A stretch of 64,000 nucleotides of DNA. Origin: Valencia hispanica. Taxonomy: Eukaryota; Chordata; Actinopteri; Cyprinodontiformes; Valenciidae. Below, in pieces: positions 10,900-25,800 of this stretch. Both the position numbers and the translations under genes were made by a program. The stretch lies in contig OY747710.1 in NCBI GenBank assembly GCA_963556495.2, positions 35,633,000 through 35,696,999 of the forward strand, written 5' to 3'. How positions within the stretch are numbered: position 1 is the stretch's first letter; the number at the start of each line of letters is the position of its first letter. The notes under the pieces are model-generated. The model ran no database searches, was not told where the DNA came from, and was given only the letters and a program-made list of their open reading frames with translations.

Positions 10900-13800
10900 G
10901 TGAGGTGACACCATTTGCTTTTTTTATTTGTTAACACGATGTTTCATTCCCCTAGTTACTACCAAAAAACTGTATGAATTTGTTATAGGAGTAGCAAAAA
11001 TTAAAATTAAAATGTCACCTTTTGGGTAGAAAATTATCATAAATACAGAAGAATAATTGAAAAATGTTTATTCCAACAATTTGGTTTAGACTATGATGCA
11101 GTTTTGCTGTGTGTTATCAAAACAGCCCCCTTCTTCAAAGTTTAAAAGTTTAGCATAATAAGAAATCTTTATGCAGTTTTACAGCGATTTAAAACACTTC
11201 TGAAAAGAATTCAATCACCTACATATATGTTTTAAATGACTCTCTATAGATTAACTCTTTAAAACCTGAGACAAGACTTAATTGTTCAGAAATTCTGACT
11301 TTTAAAATCTAAGCTTAGTTGATGCTTTTAACAAAACAATCTTTTGCAATCTTACCTGGTTTTCCTCTTTCCTTTTTTGTATCGTAATTGATACATTAGG
11401 TTTTTGTGTTCCTGTAAAGATCATAACAACAAAGATTCTTTCTATTCCTCTTGCGTTTTTATAGCGACTGTGTAAAATACATTAAGCAACATTTTATTCC
11501 ATTTTAATTTTAATTATTTTAAATACATTTTTATTCATTTTATTTGTTGAAATTATTAATGTCATACATGTAGATGTCTTGGAAATATCTGTCAGAGTTT
11601 AGCATTGTATGGCCTAGAGAATGATTCATGATAGAGCCTGTTGTTTGTGACCAAAAGAAAAGTTTCATATTTAACCTAACTAAACTATAGTAGATCACAC
11701 TAAAAAGCTAGTTTGGCTTTTCACGTGTGTTATTTTTAACATATACCTTCACATTGTTTGTCTAATTTATCTTTTTTCCAGATCACCCACTGGCACAGCC
11801 CAAACTTCTTTGCTTACTTTCCAGCAGCTTCTTCTTACCCCGCTATGGTGGCTGATATGCTGTGTGGGGCCATCGGCTGCATTGGATTTTCCTGGGTAAT
11901 GAGCACACAAATGCAACACTCTCCCCTGTAATGGATGCTACATTTCCAGACTCTATCCTTAGCTCATATCCATAGAGAAGATGCAAGCTTTTGAGGTGTT
12001 TCTTTGAATCTTGGTGACATTTTAGGCTGCCAGTCCAGCTTGCACAGAGCTGGAGACAGTGATGTTAGACTGGCTTGGGAAGATGCTCCACCTGCCTGAG
12101 AGTTTTATAGCGGGGACACACGGCCACGGAGGCGGTGTTATTCAGGTAAGTATGTTTTTTCTGGTGTCCCAGTACTCATTTAAAAGTCCACAGCAGAGGT
12201 TTGCTGCCATCACTCCATTGATCACAATAAAATTAGATTTTAATGGAGTGTATGCTGAAAGGATGCTCTTTTATGCTTGCTTTATAATTTATCAATAATT
12301 TTTCTAAAATATTCTTTGTCATATGACCTACAAATTTTCAGAAATGTACACACATTTCTGAGAGTTTATAATGCAGCCCAACTGAACACAAAAACAAATC
12401 CTAATGAACTTTGACTTCTTTTTTAAAGTGACTAATACATATCTGACATTGAGCAATAAATACTGAAGATGAAATATTTTAGGAGACATGATTAGATGAG
12501 AGAACCTGGAAGCCAAATATGGACGGAAGAAAAAACAATTGGCTGATTGAACTACACAAGCTGAATTTATTTTTTATTAAAAAAACTCAAAAAGTTAGCC
12601 AAGATAAATAAAAGTGACCAATCTCAAACTGTTGGGGATTGATAGCCACTGACTTTGTATTATTTCGTATTTTGTTTGGATTTTATGCAAAGGACCAACA
12701 TAAAGAAATACATCAAATTAATGCACTCTAAACGTTTTACAAAAAACACTGGCTTGATCAGGGGCTGTACAACTGAAAGATGTCAAACTTGTAAAGAAAG
12801 GGGGGGGGGGGGGGGGGGTTTACTGATCAGTTTTCCCCTTTATTTTTTTCTTCAGTCAAGTTTGCACAATAAAACCGAAAACTGATCAGTGAGCAACAAA
12901 TGAATGCATAATTGTAAAGTGGAAGTAATAATCCACATCCTCCTTCTCCTTCCCAAGTACATAGATCACCTTATCATCAGCGTACATTTGTATCTCACAT
13001 TCAGAGCACACTGAGGGTAGATCATTGATGTAGACACTAAAGAAAAGCTTGTGTTCTGTGATGCAAGCATGACATAACCCATTGTATTGCTGTAGGTGAA
13101 AAGTTGAACCACGATAGTTTTGAGATAAGGATGTCATGACTGATAGTGTCAAATGCTCTTTTCAAGTCCAGGGATACGGCCCCGACTACATCTCCATCTT
13201 GGATTTCACATTCTCAATGAAAAAAACAAATGACAGTATCAGTTTAATGATTAGCCCTAAAGTCAAACTGCATGGGATGCAGTCTGTATGGTGAATTTTT
13301 GAGATGATCCAATACCTGGTCAACCACACATCTTTCAGCAATCTTTGATACCACAGGGAGACTACTGATTTCTTGAGTTGGTCCCAGATCATTTTACCGT
13401 TTCCCTTCCCGGATTTTAGTCATAAAGAGAGATGCCTTGGCATGTCTTTATTATTTTATTATTATTATTTATTTCTAACAGTTGCATACTTGTGCTTATC
13501 GTGTATTTGTTTAGATTTTATTTTGATTTTCTTAGTCAAATCTCTCTCTTTCAGTAATTTCAATATATCTTCATTTACCCATAGGATGATGAGGATCCAT
13601 GTCTTTTTGAAGGGTCTCAAATTAGATTATTTTTTAAAGTGATTTAACATTGATTTAATTGTAGAAATGAACAGATGACAATCTGCTTCCACGTCTGTTC
13701 CTGACATCAAATGAGACCAATTTATTTCATTCATTTTACTATTACATTTATGAATATCATTATCATCATATCAGGAACTCTAAAATATCCACTTTTGGTT

Positions 13801-16800
13801 CTGATTTGATTATCTCTTCTTTTTGGTAACTTTCTAGATAGAGGTGTCAGATTTTGATCAGATAGCCCAGTGACCATGTTAAAAGATTTTGTAATCCTAT
13901 CTGGTTTATTGTTAAATACCAGATCAAGTGGGTCTGGGTGGTAGATGTTGCCCTTATTGCGCGTGTAACAAGCTGTACAAGGTCATGGACAGCATTACTC
14001 GGGGAAGAAGCCCTGAGCCCCATGCTAACTCTGTGGGAGCTGTAGAGATCCAAATCTCAGGTGGGGAAAATGAATCAACCAGGCAACTGTTGGTCATACT
14101 CTTAATTATAAGAATGATAGCCACTGCTAAAGTCAAGTCATAAGAAGTTCTATTTGCACACTGCCACAAGCCATGTAAGAAACACATCAAAGTGTAGAAA
14201 GGTGTTCTAGTCAGTTGAGATCAAAGTTAAGCTTTTTGGCCCACTTGTAAAATGCTGTCTGGAGCAGAAACTAACATGCAGTTAGTGGTGGTAGGGTCAT
14301 ACTGTGGGAATGCTTTTCTTCAGCAGAGAAAGAAAAGATGGTCAGAGTTGATTGGACAATATACAGCATGTAACTAAATACTGGACAATTCTGGGAGAAA
14401 ACCTGTTTGGTTGGGGAATGCTGCAGAGGTCCACTGTCCTGCAGGACAATGACAACAATCATACAACCAGAGCTAGAATGACACGGTTAAGATCAAAGTA
14501 CTGTATATACAAACATGTGAGCTATTTTGCAAAGAAGAAGAGGCAAATAGAGGCATACTCCTAATCTACTGATTTAGGAGAACTGAAAATGAACTGAGCA
14601 CCACATATTTCAGATTTTAATTTATGAACAAAACCAGAAAATAACCTTTTTATTCAACTTCATAATTTTGCACTACTTTGTCTATCACTTTAATATAAAA
14701 AATACGATAAAATGCAATGCAGTTTGTGTAAAGACAGCAAAGAAAGAAAAAGTTCATTCAAAATCTATACATTTGAAAGATATTGAATGTATTGATATTG
14801 AATGCTGGTTAATATTTTCAAAATCTTTCAACTTTTGACGTCGGTCTAAATGACTTTAAAGGGAATTATACGCACAAATAAATGAAGACCGGGTATTTAG
14901 ACAGACACCTTTGTCTGCCATCATCAGCAATTTATGCACTATTGATCTGTTGTGTTTTTTTCTCTCCGGTGCAAACCAGGGGAAAATTGGCAGGAAATTG
15001 CCTTTTGATTGTGTCATTTCCAGGTGCACGACAGAAAACTGACATTGATGGTGTCAGTATTGTTTCATGGGGAAGAAGGCTAAGCATTAGTTTAGTGTTC
15101 CATTGACAGAAATCCAAAAGTAATAGATGCGTGCACTTGTTATTCGGATGGTGAATGGTGGAGCATGAGAGTGCACTCTGATGACAGATCGTTTCAAGCC
15201 TCCTCTGTTGTTTCCACCTGAGTGCGAGGGCGTGTTTATGCGTGCGTGCTCATCTGGCTCATCGTCTTTTTGTTTCTGTCCTGCCACTCTCCTTTTTTAG
15301 AGCAGCTTACCAGCTCACTATGGCAACCAAAGGAGCTCCTCTTGCTGCTGCAGAGTTAATGAGTGTTGTGACAGCACACTGCCAGCCTATTATTATAAAC
15401 TGGGTGTCACCACACAGAGGAAATGGAAGGACTTTTAGAAGGTGACCTTAGAGTTCCTTTTATTCCCTGTGTAAAGCCAGAGTTAAAACTATGCAAAATT
15501 CTGACTGGGGATGAGCTCTAATTTAAATCAGCAAAACACAAGCAACTAAAGGGGAACTTGTTGTTTGGAATGTATAACTTTGAATCTGCCTGTATGGTTA
15601 GTTTGAATTTATTTTTTATTTTTATTTTTTAAGTGCCTTGAAATTACATACTTTGTAAATTGGTGCTAGATACATAAACTGAATTAAATTAATGTGACAA
15701 ATTGCATTGTGTTGTTTGGAGACTGCTTCCTGTGATGTTTCTGTGTTAAAATGACAAATTAAGGATTAAAAGCAGATTGCATGACAGATTATGAACAAGT
15801 ATCTTCCCGCTATGTTTGGGGAAAAATGGCTCCATTTAACTTTACTGAAGGAGGATGGATGAGAGCTGCATGTTGTTATGGGTTGCAGAGGATATGATGG
15901 TTAGGAAGTACAGGCAATGATTGTGCTTTGTGTTGCATTATCAGATAGAGAAGGAGAGGAAGTTGGCATTGGTAGGTTTGGACTATTAATGTTTGATTTG
16001 CTGGCTCTTTGGAATTCATTAACTCATTGATCAGTTTATTGCTTCTACAGATTTTCTATTTATCTTTGCCTTTTTGTTTACATGAATTGGAATCCCTGTT
16101 GCCAAAGTCACACCTACAAAAAAAATTATAATGGTAACAAACCAACACTATAACAACACTGAGAGAAACAATTTCTCATTTTCATAAACTGTATTTCCCT
16201 TAAAAATGTATAAATATCAACACTCAAAACACAAGAATACATTATTCATTAAATATATTATTGTGAATAAAAAAAAGGACACCCCGTAACATTTTGAGTT
16301 TAGAAATGTCCACATATTGATGTCTAATCTTATTTTTCATCTCTTAAAGAAATCATCTGAATGCAATAGCATTGGTTAAACAGCAACAATTAATCTTGTT
16401 TCACTTATTAAATGAAAGATACAAACATAAATAATTACTATTGCTAAAGATAAGGTTAGGGTATCTTTCCCCTGCATGTATTTTGTGAACAGAAAAACCT
16501 AAATATTACACATTTGTATACATTTTTTTTTTTGCTTTATTTTTTCAATCATATGTAACATTTAGATGAACCTGTAATTCTCTGACAGGGCACAGCCAGT
16601 GAAGCGACCCTGATGTCCTTGCTTGCTGCCCGGTGTAAAGCAATCAGACGGGTCATGGCAACAGACTCTAAAAAGTCTGAGTCTGAAATCCTCTCTAAAC
16701 TGGTGGCCTATACTTCTGACCAGGTAAGTCAAAGAGTAAAGAAAAACCTTTGCGAGACCTTTCCGCCATACCTGACAAGACCTTAAAACTGACTACATTT

Positions 16801-19800
16801 ACATCAAAGTGTTCAACCCTTACATGCTGTAAAATGAATGAGAACCCAACTGTGCATTTATAAACTTTATGTGACTTTATCTTTTTTTATTTAAGAAGTC
16901 GTCATCATTCATTCTAACATGCGTCACAGGGTAAAATATCAAGTAAGACTGTGGGGTCAGTGAGGCAGTGGCTAGCACTGATCAGGTTTGAAACCAGACT
17001 GAGTTTCTGATTGGATTATGTAGTTGCCTGAGGGCCACAGAGACCTTTACCAGGGATCCAGTTCATGTTCTTCAACAGCAAGTCAGAAGAAGTGTTCTTT
17101 CTACCCTGACAAGCACAACGTCCACAAACGATGAGTGCTTTAACGGACGGATAAAATAAAAACAATTTTTTTTATGTCAAACAAGCATTATCACATAATT
17201 AGAGTGATTTTTTTATTACAGCTTTTAACATAAGTTTAATGAAGGTAATGTGTTTTACTTAATTGATTTTTTACTCAAATTTTTACTCCTGATGTTTCTT
17301 TGGACCAATATAGAATGAATTTTATGCAGCATATTCAATTTGACATTAGTAAAATCCCTTGCTCCAACAGGTCAAAGTTCTTTTCATTGCATCCATCTGT
17401 GTTTTTCCTATTTTTACCCAGTTCTGAAGGACCAGATCTGCTCAAATATACTTTCTTTCCATGTCTGAGGGTTTGAAATGATTTTTTTAGCACTGTGTCA
17501 AAATCTCCTACTTAATAACAGTTAAATCAATTAATATTAGAACTGCCTTATTTTGCCAAACAGAGTTAATTGTGGTGGTTTGACCTGCTAATCTGCAATG
17601 GCTTAAAGCTGGAAGCCCTGTCTCCACATTGAGTTGGCTGAAGCTCCATCACTTTATCCAGTGATATTATTATTTAGTCATTTGACAACTGACAGACATA
17701 CATGGAAACTAAACTGGAATCAAACAGGAATATAAACTGATTTGTACCAGTTAAAGATGCAAGGCAATTGCTGCAATCTTTGACTCAATTATGGACAGCT
17801 AAACTCAGCTGCAATGCGAATGCCTCACAATCAAGGTTAAAATTGATCAAAAGTTACATGTCTGCCAAGTTTTTTACTAAAGTCCACTGATGAGTTTGAT
17901 TCTTGAGCCTCCTGTGATGTCAGGAAACATATAAAGAAGAATTTGCATTTTTTTAAGGAGGGTGGGGGAGAGTTCTTTTGAAAAATATGTATTTTAAAAT
18001 CCTGGTTAAAATCCATATTATTTTACTAAGCTGTGTTGTTTATTGTGTACATTTGTCATTGTGGAAACGACACTAAACTTTTTTTTTCATGAAAACTAGA
18101 AGGAAAAATGGCATGGAAATTGGCGATTGATGCCCTCAGAAGTATTACGATCTTGCTTATCTCGTCTTCTCACAAATATTACCTTTTATCTCTCCACCTC
18201 AGGCTCATTCCTCTGTGGAGCGGGCCGCCTTGATTGGAGCAGTAATGATGAGGAAGGTTCCCACTGATGAACACTACTCAGTTAGAGAGGAAAGGCTGAG
18301 GAAGATGGTGGAGGAAGACAAAGCAGCTGGTCTCATCCCTTTTTATGTAAAGAACAACACAAAACACATCCTTCTCCAGCACCTTGGAGCTAACACGCAC
18401 GTAGACACACTTCCAGTCATTGAACTGTAGCTGCCAGCTAAAATGGCTGGCGGCCACTATGATGTAATTTCCTTCTGATGCAGCTGCATGCACCCACCCA
18501 AGGCTTCTGCTGAAAGATAACAAAGTTTCTGTTCAAACTAATGTATGTCTATCTTGTTAGGAGCAATAATTCCTGTCTCATCTGGATCCATCGATCAAAA
18601 CCAGTGAACAATAGTGGGCCTTAGTTGTCCAGCTATACAAGAAAAACCTTCATCTAGGTTTAAGAGAATAACACACAGGATAAGAATTAATTAGGATCCC
18701 TTTTTCTTGTTTAGAAATCTTTGGATCCATGCCTTATTGCAGTGCCTGTGAAAACAGTCAAGGACAAACCAAACACGTCAAGATTCTGATGATCAATATA
18801 TGTGTGTTTCAGTTCTGCGCGACTCTTGGTACCACACCATCATGTGCATTTGACCGCATCATGGAGCTGGGACCCCTTTGTAAGTCAGCAAGTTGCAGTC
18901 CAATACACTCCCTCAGGTTACTCATGGCAGAAAGCTCTCATAGTTCTGTCTGATAGATATACAAATAGTTTTTATTTTAACTTCATTAGAAGGAGGATGT
19001 TTGTCATACAAATCCAGACCAAAAGTACAATGGAAGCAGAAATGTCTGTTAAATCACTTGGCCCAATACAATCTCAATAAATATTCAATATAATTTGTTT
19101 AATTTTACAATCGATTAGTCATCCAGACTCAGGAGGTTTTATTGTTTAGATTATTAAAAAGAATAATCCAATATGTTCTTTAAAATATCATGTAACCTTC
19201 TAATTTCTATATCTTTTTCAGGTAATAAGGAAAACATGTGGATGCACATTGATGCAGCTTATGCTGGTAGTGCCTTCATCTGTCCTGAATTTAGACCTTT
19301 ATTGAATGGCATTGAGGTGTGTAAAAATCCTCAGAAACATTTGGTTCATAGTGTTGTGGAAAAGTAATCACTCCCAATTAAGTTTTCCACATTCTGTCAT
19401 GTCAGAAACTTTAATGTATGTTAGTGGGGTTTTATGGGATAAACCAAGACAAAAGTGGTGTATAACTGTACAGTGGAAGAAAAATTATAGTTTTCAACAC
19501 TTTTTACATATAATATTCTAAAAAGTGGGCTGCGCAGTGGCACCACAAAAACATGGCGGAAAAATCAACTAAACCACAAAGAAGTTGTGTTTACTCTTCG
19601 GCAGAAACCATGTGTGTACACAGCAAACACGTATAAGAAGGTGCCAATGTCAGAAGAGACAAATATTAAAATTTTTGACCTACATGCAAAACATTATCTT
19701 TGGGAGAAAACTAACACTGTACAGCACCCTGAAGACTCCATCCCAGGTGTAAAATATATTGGTGGCAGCATCGTTCTCTGGGGATGCTTTTCTTCAGCAC

Positions 19801-22800
19801 AGACAGGGAAGCTGGTAAGAATTGACAGAGGAGATGGATGGAACTAAATCTGAGTCAACCCTGTAATAAAAACATTATGTTAGAGGCTGAAAAGCACTTA
19901 AGACTGGGGGGAAATATTCACTCTCCAGATTGAAACATAGACTTACAGTCAGAGCTGCTCAAAATATATTAGTGTGACAGAATGTCCCAGTCAAAGTCCA
20001 AGCCTCAATAAAATTGAGAAACTGTGATGTGACTTGAAAACTGCAGTTCCCAGACACTCTTCATCCAAGCTGATTAGTTTGTAGATGTGCAAAGCTGCTA
20101 GAGACACACCACAAAAGACTTATAGTAGTAATTGCTGCAGAAAAATTGTATTGAAGCAAAACATTAACAGCAGATGGTCCAAAACAAATTCACACCAGAT
20201 TTTTCAGATTTTATTAGTTGTTTAAAAAAGTTTGAAAACGATTAATTATTTACCTTCCACTTCAGAACTATGCATTACTTTTGGTCTATCTCTAGAAATC
20301 TCAATGAAATACACTGAAATTGGTGGTTTTAGCCTGTCTACATGTGGAAATGTAGTAGTGCTATAAATGCAAGGCATTCTAAGCGTAGCCCATTGAGAAA
20401 ATTAATAGCAGATTTTGCATAACTTTATCCAATTAAACCGTACCAATAAGCCACTTAGGAAAGATACATTATTAGTGAAGACATGAACAAAATTACCATT
20501 CTTTCACCATAATAACAAATAGGAATAAGCATCCACCTTCATAGGGACATGCTGGTTCAGACTAACAAGGAAAAAGACTTTCTGTTCAATTGCCTAAGAA
20601 TGATCTCTTATTGGATCTTTGTGACAAAACACTAACAATACAGCCCTTGAAAAGGGCATAACGTCAAGGAGGACCTAATGTCAAGGAGGAAGCATGTAAG
20701 ACAGAGGAATGGGCAGAATAATTGGCATACGACGCAGGACCATTAATCTGCCTTTTGAGGCTACCCAAGCAGCTGTTGCTCCCCACGATGAGCAGAGACG
20801 CAGAGATAAGGGCAAAGTAATTTCCTGAGGCAGCATTGGACCTTTATATATCACTGTTTATTAGACACAGCAGTTCAAAGAGCGGTAGTAAGGAGATAGG
20901 AGAAGGCGGCCTCGATGTTAAAAGCACCAGCAGTCTAATCTTTTCTTTGACTGGTAGAAGGAAAATAGACAAAGTTTTAGTGGTGTTTTGTATAATTTCA
21001 CTTTTTTCCCATTTTGCAATATTTGTTTTAATCAAAGTCTATTTTTATCTCAGAGCTGAAAGCAAAATATTGAAACATTATGAGTTGTGTAAAACCGTGT
21101 TGCAGTGTTGGATCAGAACATAGGGTAGAATCCTGGTCCTTTTCGGATCAGAACAACACTTCCCTGACTGGCTGGTTGCTAGGATATGGGTGATGGATAA
21201 GGAAGCAACCAGCCCCCTTTGAATCAGTCAGCATGGCAACTGTCAGCCAGGAGTCTGAATCACATTGTGTCTGCGTTGTGTTATTGCATCTGTGGAGGTA
21301 GGGGAAAGGATATTATAAAAGATAGGGAACAAAAAGATTGGAACAGATTGGGAAAAATTAATCTCTCTTTGAAGACACCAGCAAGGAAGAACTGAAATCT
21401 ACTGCTCCTCTTTTGCATTTCAAACACAGTGAGGAACATAAGTATTTGAACACCCTCTGATTTTGCTAGATCTCCCACTTAGAAATTATGGAGGGGTCTG
21501 AAATTCACATTGTACGTGGATGCCCACTGTGAGAGACAGCATTTTAAAAAAAAATCAGTAAAATAATTTATTTGTATTTTACTGCTGCACATAAGTATTT
21601 GAACACCTGAGAAAATCAGTGTTAATATTTGGTACAGAAGCCTTTGTTTGCAATTGCAGAGGTCAAATGGTTCTTGTAGCTCTTGACCAGGTTTGCACAC
21701 ACTGCAACAGGGATTTAGGCCCACTCCACACAGATCTTCTCTAGATCTGTCAGGTTTTGGGGCTGTCGCTGAGCAACACAAAGTTTCAGCTCCCTCCAAA
21801 GATTTTCTATCAGATCTTGGTCTGGAGACTGGCGAGGCCACTCCAGAACCTTGATATGCTTTTTACGGAGCCACTCCTTGGTTATCCTGGTTGTGTGATT
21901 CAGGTCATTGTCATGTTGGAAGACCCAGCCACGACCCATCTTCAATGCTCTGACTGAGGGAAGGAGGTTGTTGCTCAAAATATCACAGTACATGGCTCCA
22001 TTCATCCTCTCCTTAATACAGTGCAGTTGTCCTGTCCCCTTCACAGAAAAGCACCCCTAAAGCATGATCTTTCCACGCCCATGCTTCACAGTAGGGATGG
22101 TGTTCTTAGGATGCAACTCATTCTTATTTCTCCTCCAAACACGGCGAGTGAAGTTTAGACCAAAAAGTTCTATTTTGGTCTCACCTGACCATGACTTTCT
22201 CCCATACCTCCTCTGGATCATCCAGATGGTCACTGGCAAACGTCAAACGGGCCTGGACATGTGATGACTTGAGCAGGTTAACCTTTCGTGCAATGCATGA
22301 TTTTAAAGCATGACAGCGTAGTGTTCTACCGACAGTAACCTTTAAAACTGTGGTCCCAGCTCTCTTCATGTCATTGACCAGCTCCTCCTGTGTACTTATG
22401 GGCTGATTCCTCACTTTCTTATCATCAGTGATACCCCACAAGGTGAGATCTTACATGGAGCCCCAGTCTGAGAGAGACTGACAGTCATCTTTAGCCTCTT
22501 CCATTTTCTAACAATTGCTCCAACAGTTGATCTATTTTCACTAAGCTGCTTGGTCTTGCCCATGGTCTGACTGACTGAGGGGTGGACAGGTGTCTTTAAC
22601 GAGCTCAGACAGGTGCTAGTAATTTAGATTAATAAGTGGAATAGAGGTGGACTTTTCAAAGGAAGAGTAACAGGTCTTTGAGAGACAGAATAATTGCTGA
22701 TTGCCAGGTGTTCAAATACTTATATGCAGCAATAAAATACAAATAAATTCTTTAAAAACAGACAATGTGATTTCCTAACAAAAAAAATGCTGTCTCTCAC

Positions 22801-25800
22801 AGTGGAAATGCACCTACAATGTGAATTTCAGACCCTTCCATAGTTTCTAAGTGGGAGAACTTGCAAGATTGCAGGTTATAAAATACATATGTTCCTCACT
22901 GTAAATTGGGTAGCTATACATTTTGGCAAGGTTTCCTCTGCAACCACTGAGATAGATAATGGTAGATCAATAGATTAATTATAGATTTTACAACCTTCCA
23001 TATGTTTTCTTCCAGGTGTGACTCTGTAGCTACATCCATATTCCTTTCAATTTAAACCAGATTTTCTGTTCCTTCAGAGCAACATATTTCAAAGTTGGGA
23101 TTGTTTTTTAAATTGTTTCACCACTTGATCCCTGATCTGTTTAGTGAGTTCCTGGATCTTCATGATGCTGTTTGTCAACTTGTGTTCTTGTTGTTAAACT
23201 GAGAATAAATTACCAACAGGATGACTTTATTTGGAGATTTCTGAGGATAGTTAGTTACACTGGTTTTTATTTAAGGGTATCAGATTGAATGTGGCTCATT
23301 ACAGATTTACCCCTCTCTTTTATGATTGAAAGTTGTGTATCCTTCCACTTAGTTTTGAACTGCTTTGTGTTGATTTATCACACAAAATCCTAGTTAAATT
23401 CATTATGTTGTAATGTGACATATTGCTTGTAAAAGTTCTAGGGGTGTGATTATTTTTTCAAAACACTATCCAAGTGAATCAAGAAATGTTATTGCGCGAC
23501 AGATAATTTTGTCTTTTTTTTTTTAAAGTATGCAGACTCTTTCAACTTCAACCCACACAAATGGCTTTTAGTCAATTTTGACTGCTCTGCAATGTGGTAA
23601 GTTGTCCAACAGTCTCAATTTGCTTTCCTTTTTGTGTTAAATTTTGTATTTAAGTTTCTTTTTTAAATGCAGTAATGTAATTATAGATTAAATATGTTGG
23701 TGATGGGAAGATCTTTCAAAGAAAGGGACCCATACTATTTTCAGAAAGTCAGTGTTCATATTAGTTGTCAGAATATTTCCCAGTTTATCTTCAGTATGTC
23801 TAATGGACCCATTAAAGCAACAATGAGAACAGATATCCATCTACACCTTTATCATTTGCACTGTAAATATAGAACTACGCTTTCCACCTGGCCAGTCTGT
23901 CAGCATCAACAAAATAATGCTTGCCCTCTACAGGTTATAAATGGCTTCAGAAGAGTTTTTTAAAGAACCGGAAGTCTGTTGAAAAAATAAATGACAGTTT
24001 TGGCAGTGTTTACATTACTATAAAAATATATTTTTATACACAATAAGAATTGAATAAATTTACACCTAAATCAGTGATTAATTAGGAGAAAAACAAATTT
24101 CTTCAATTTTTAGACTGTAAAAACCAGCATAACCCCCAAAAAATTTAACCATAAAACTTTCTGTCTGATGAGTAGTTTTTGAATATATAAAATATCCTGA
24201 GACAGTAGTTTAAAAAAATTCTCTGACTATCATGCCACTTAGCTCATGAAAATAATATCATTGGTCTAGAACAAAAAAATGTTTGTCTGATTTATTGTAT
24301 AGGAAATGGTTATGTAATTTGTTCTAAAGGCACTTGCATTGAGCCTTATGAACATGGTTTATCCTAAAATTAATGTACAGAGATAATATTGTCTCAGATA
24401 CACATTGAACCCACGCTAAATAGTACTCATAATAGCCAGTTGTATAAGCAGCCTAGAATTTATACATTTCACCATATGAAGATCAAAAACATATTTGGTG
24501 GATTTACTGAAGTACAAATATTGTCTGATCATCAACAGGGTGAAGAAGAGAACAGACATCATTGGAGCTTTTAAAATGGAACCTCTCTACCTGAAACATG
24601 AAAACCAAGAATCAGGTAGAGTAATTTTTCATCATAATATCACAAACACGTTTTTGTTTAGACTCTAAGCAAAGTTTCGCATAGATCTTATAGGATACTA
24701 TTAATTTAATCTGCTTTTCAAAAATTGCTGAAGCATCATGCTACAATATTTACTGTTTTGGGAGGGGCCTTGGTATGTCGGACCTATTTATCTTTTAGTC
24801 AGTTGCTAAGCCAAGCTAACTGGTTAACGTTTTCTGAATGTAAAGCTGACCATTTCTTATTAATATTGGACAACCCAGAGCATATTCTTCATAGGACTAT
24901 CCTACAACAGAGGCTTCATTACTTTTGCTGCAGCACAGACTGCTACAGGAGATCATTCCTGCCCACAGCCATCAGGATCTACAACAACTCCTTGAAAAGT
25001 TAGATAGTATGAGAACAACCACACTGAATTTCTCTTTGGGATCAATAAAGTATTTTTGAATTTAATTTTTCCGAATAATAGAGGGATTATTTGTTTATCA
25101 ACACCGTGATGCAATGCGCAAATTGTTTGACACAGAACCTTTACATAACTCCCTGGTTCCCACTGTTATTATTTGCAGATATGTTGCAGCTTCAGTGGTG
25201 GTTAGCTATGTTAGCTTGTTTGTTAGCCAAGGCTTACCTGATGTGAAGTTGTCGCCGCAGATTGTTGCATTTTTACTTATCTGTTCTTTCCAATTGTTTC
25301 TTCTGATAGCCAAAGACGTCTTTTGTTTGCCTTGAAAGGGGCGAGTTACGGTGGCCCTGAAATGTCACAGAACACAACTTAAGAAAACACATGCAAAAAG
25401 ACAAAATACAAGCAAATTGAGAAAACATTTTTCTCAATTTGACAACACGTGTGCAGCATTTAGAAAAACATTACAAACAACACAACGGATTAAAAACGAG
25501 TTGCAAAGACCACAACACAACACATTAGAAAAATGCGCTGCAAAGACCACAACACAACACATAAAAAAAATGCGCTGCTAATAGACCACAACACAACACA
25601 TTAGAAAAATGCACTGCAAATAGACCACAATACAACGGAAGTGAAGTGTTTCCAGGGGACACTTAAATGTGTTGCACATGGCCGGACATGCTTGTTGTTG
25701 ACACAGATTTCGAGTCACAGCTGAGTCACCATCACCGTCTCTGTCCGTCAGTGGTGTTGGAAAACGAGATAAAAAGTAATTGTTTTTTTTATCTATTTTA

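Noticed and set aside
25505..25640. CRISPR-like array
   Set aside because: The units are contiguous tandem repeats without unique spacers, inside an inverted-repeat element of a vertebrate genome.
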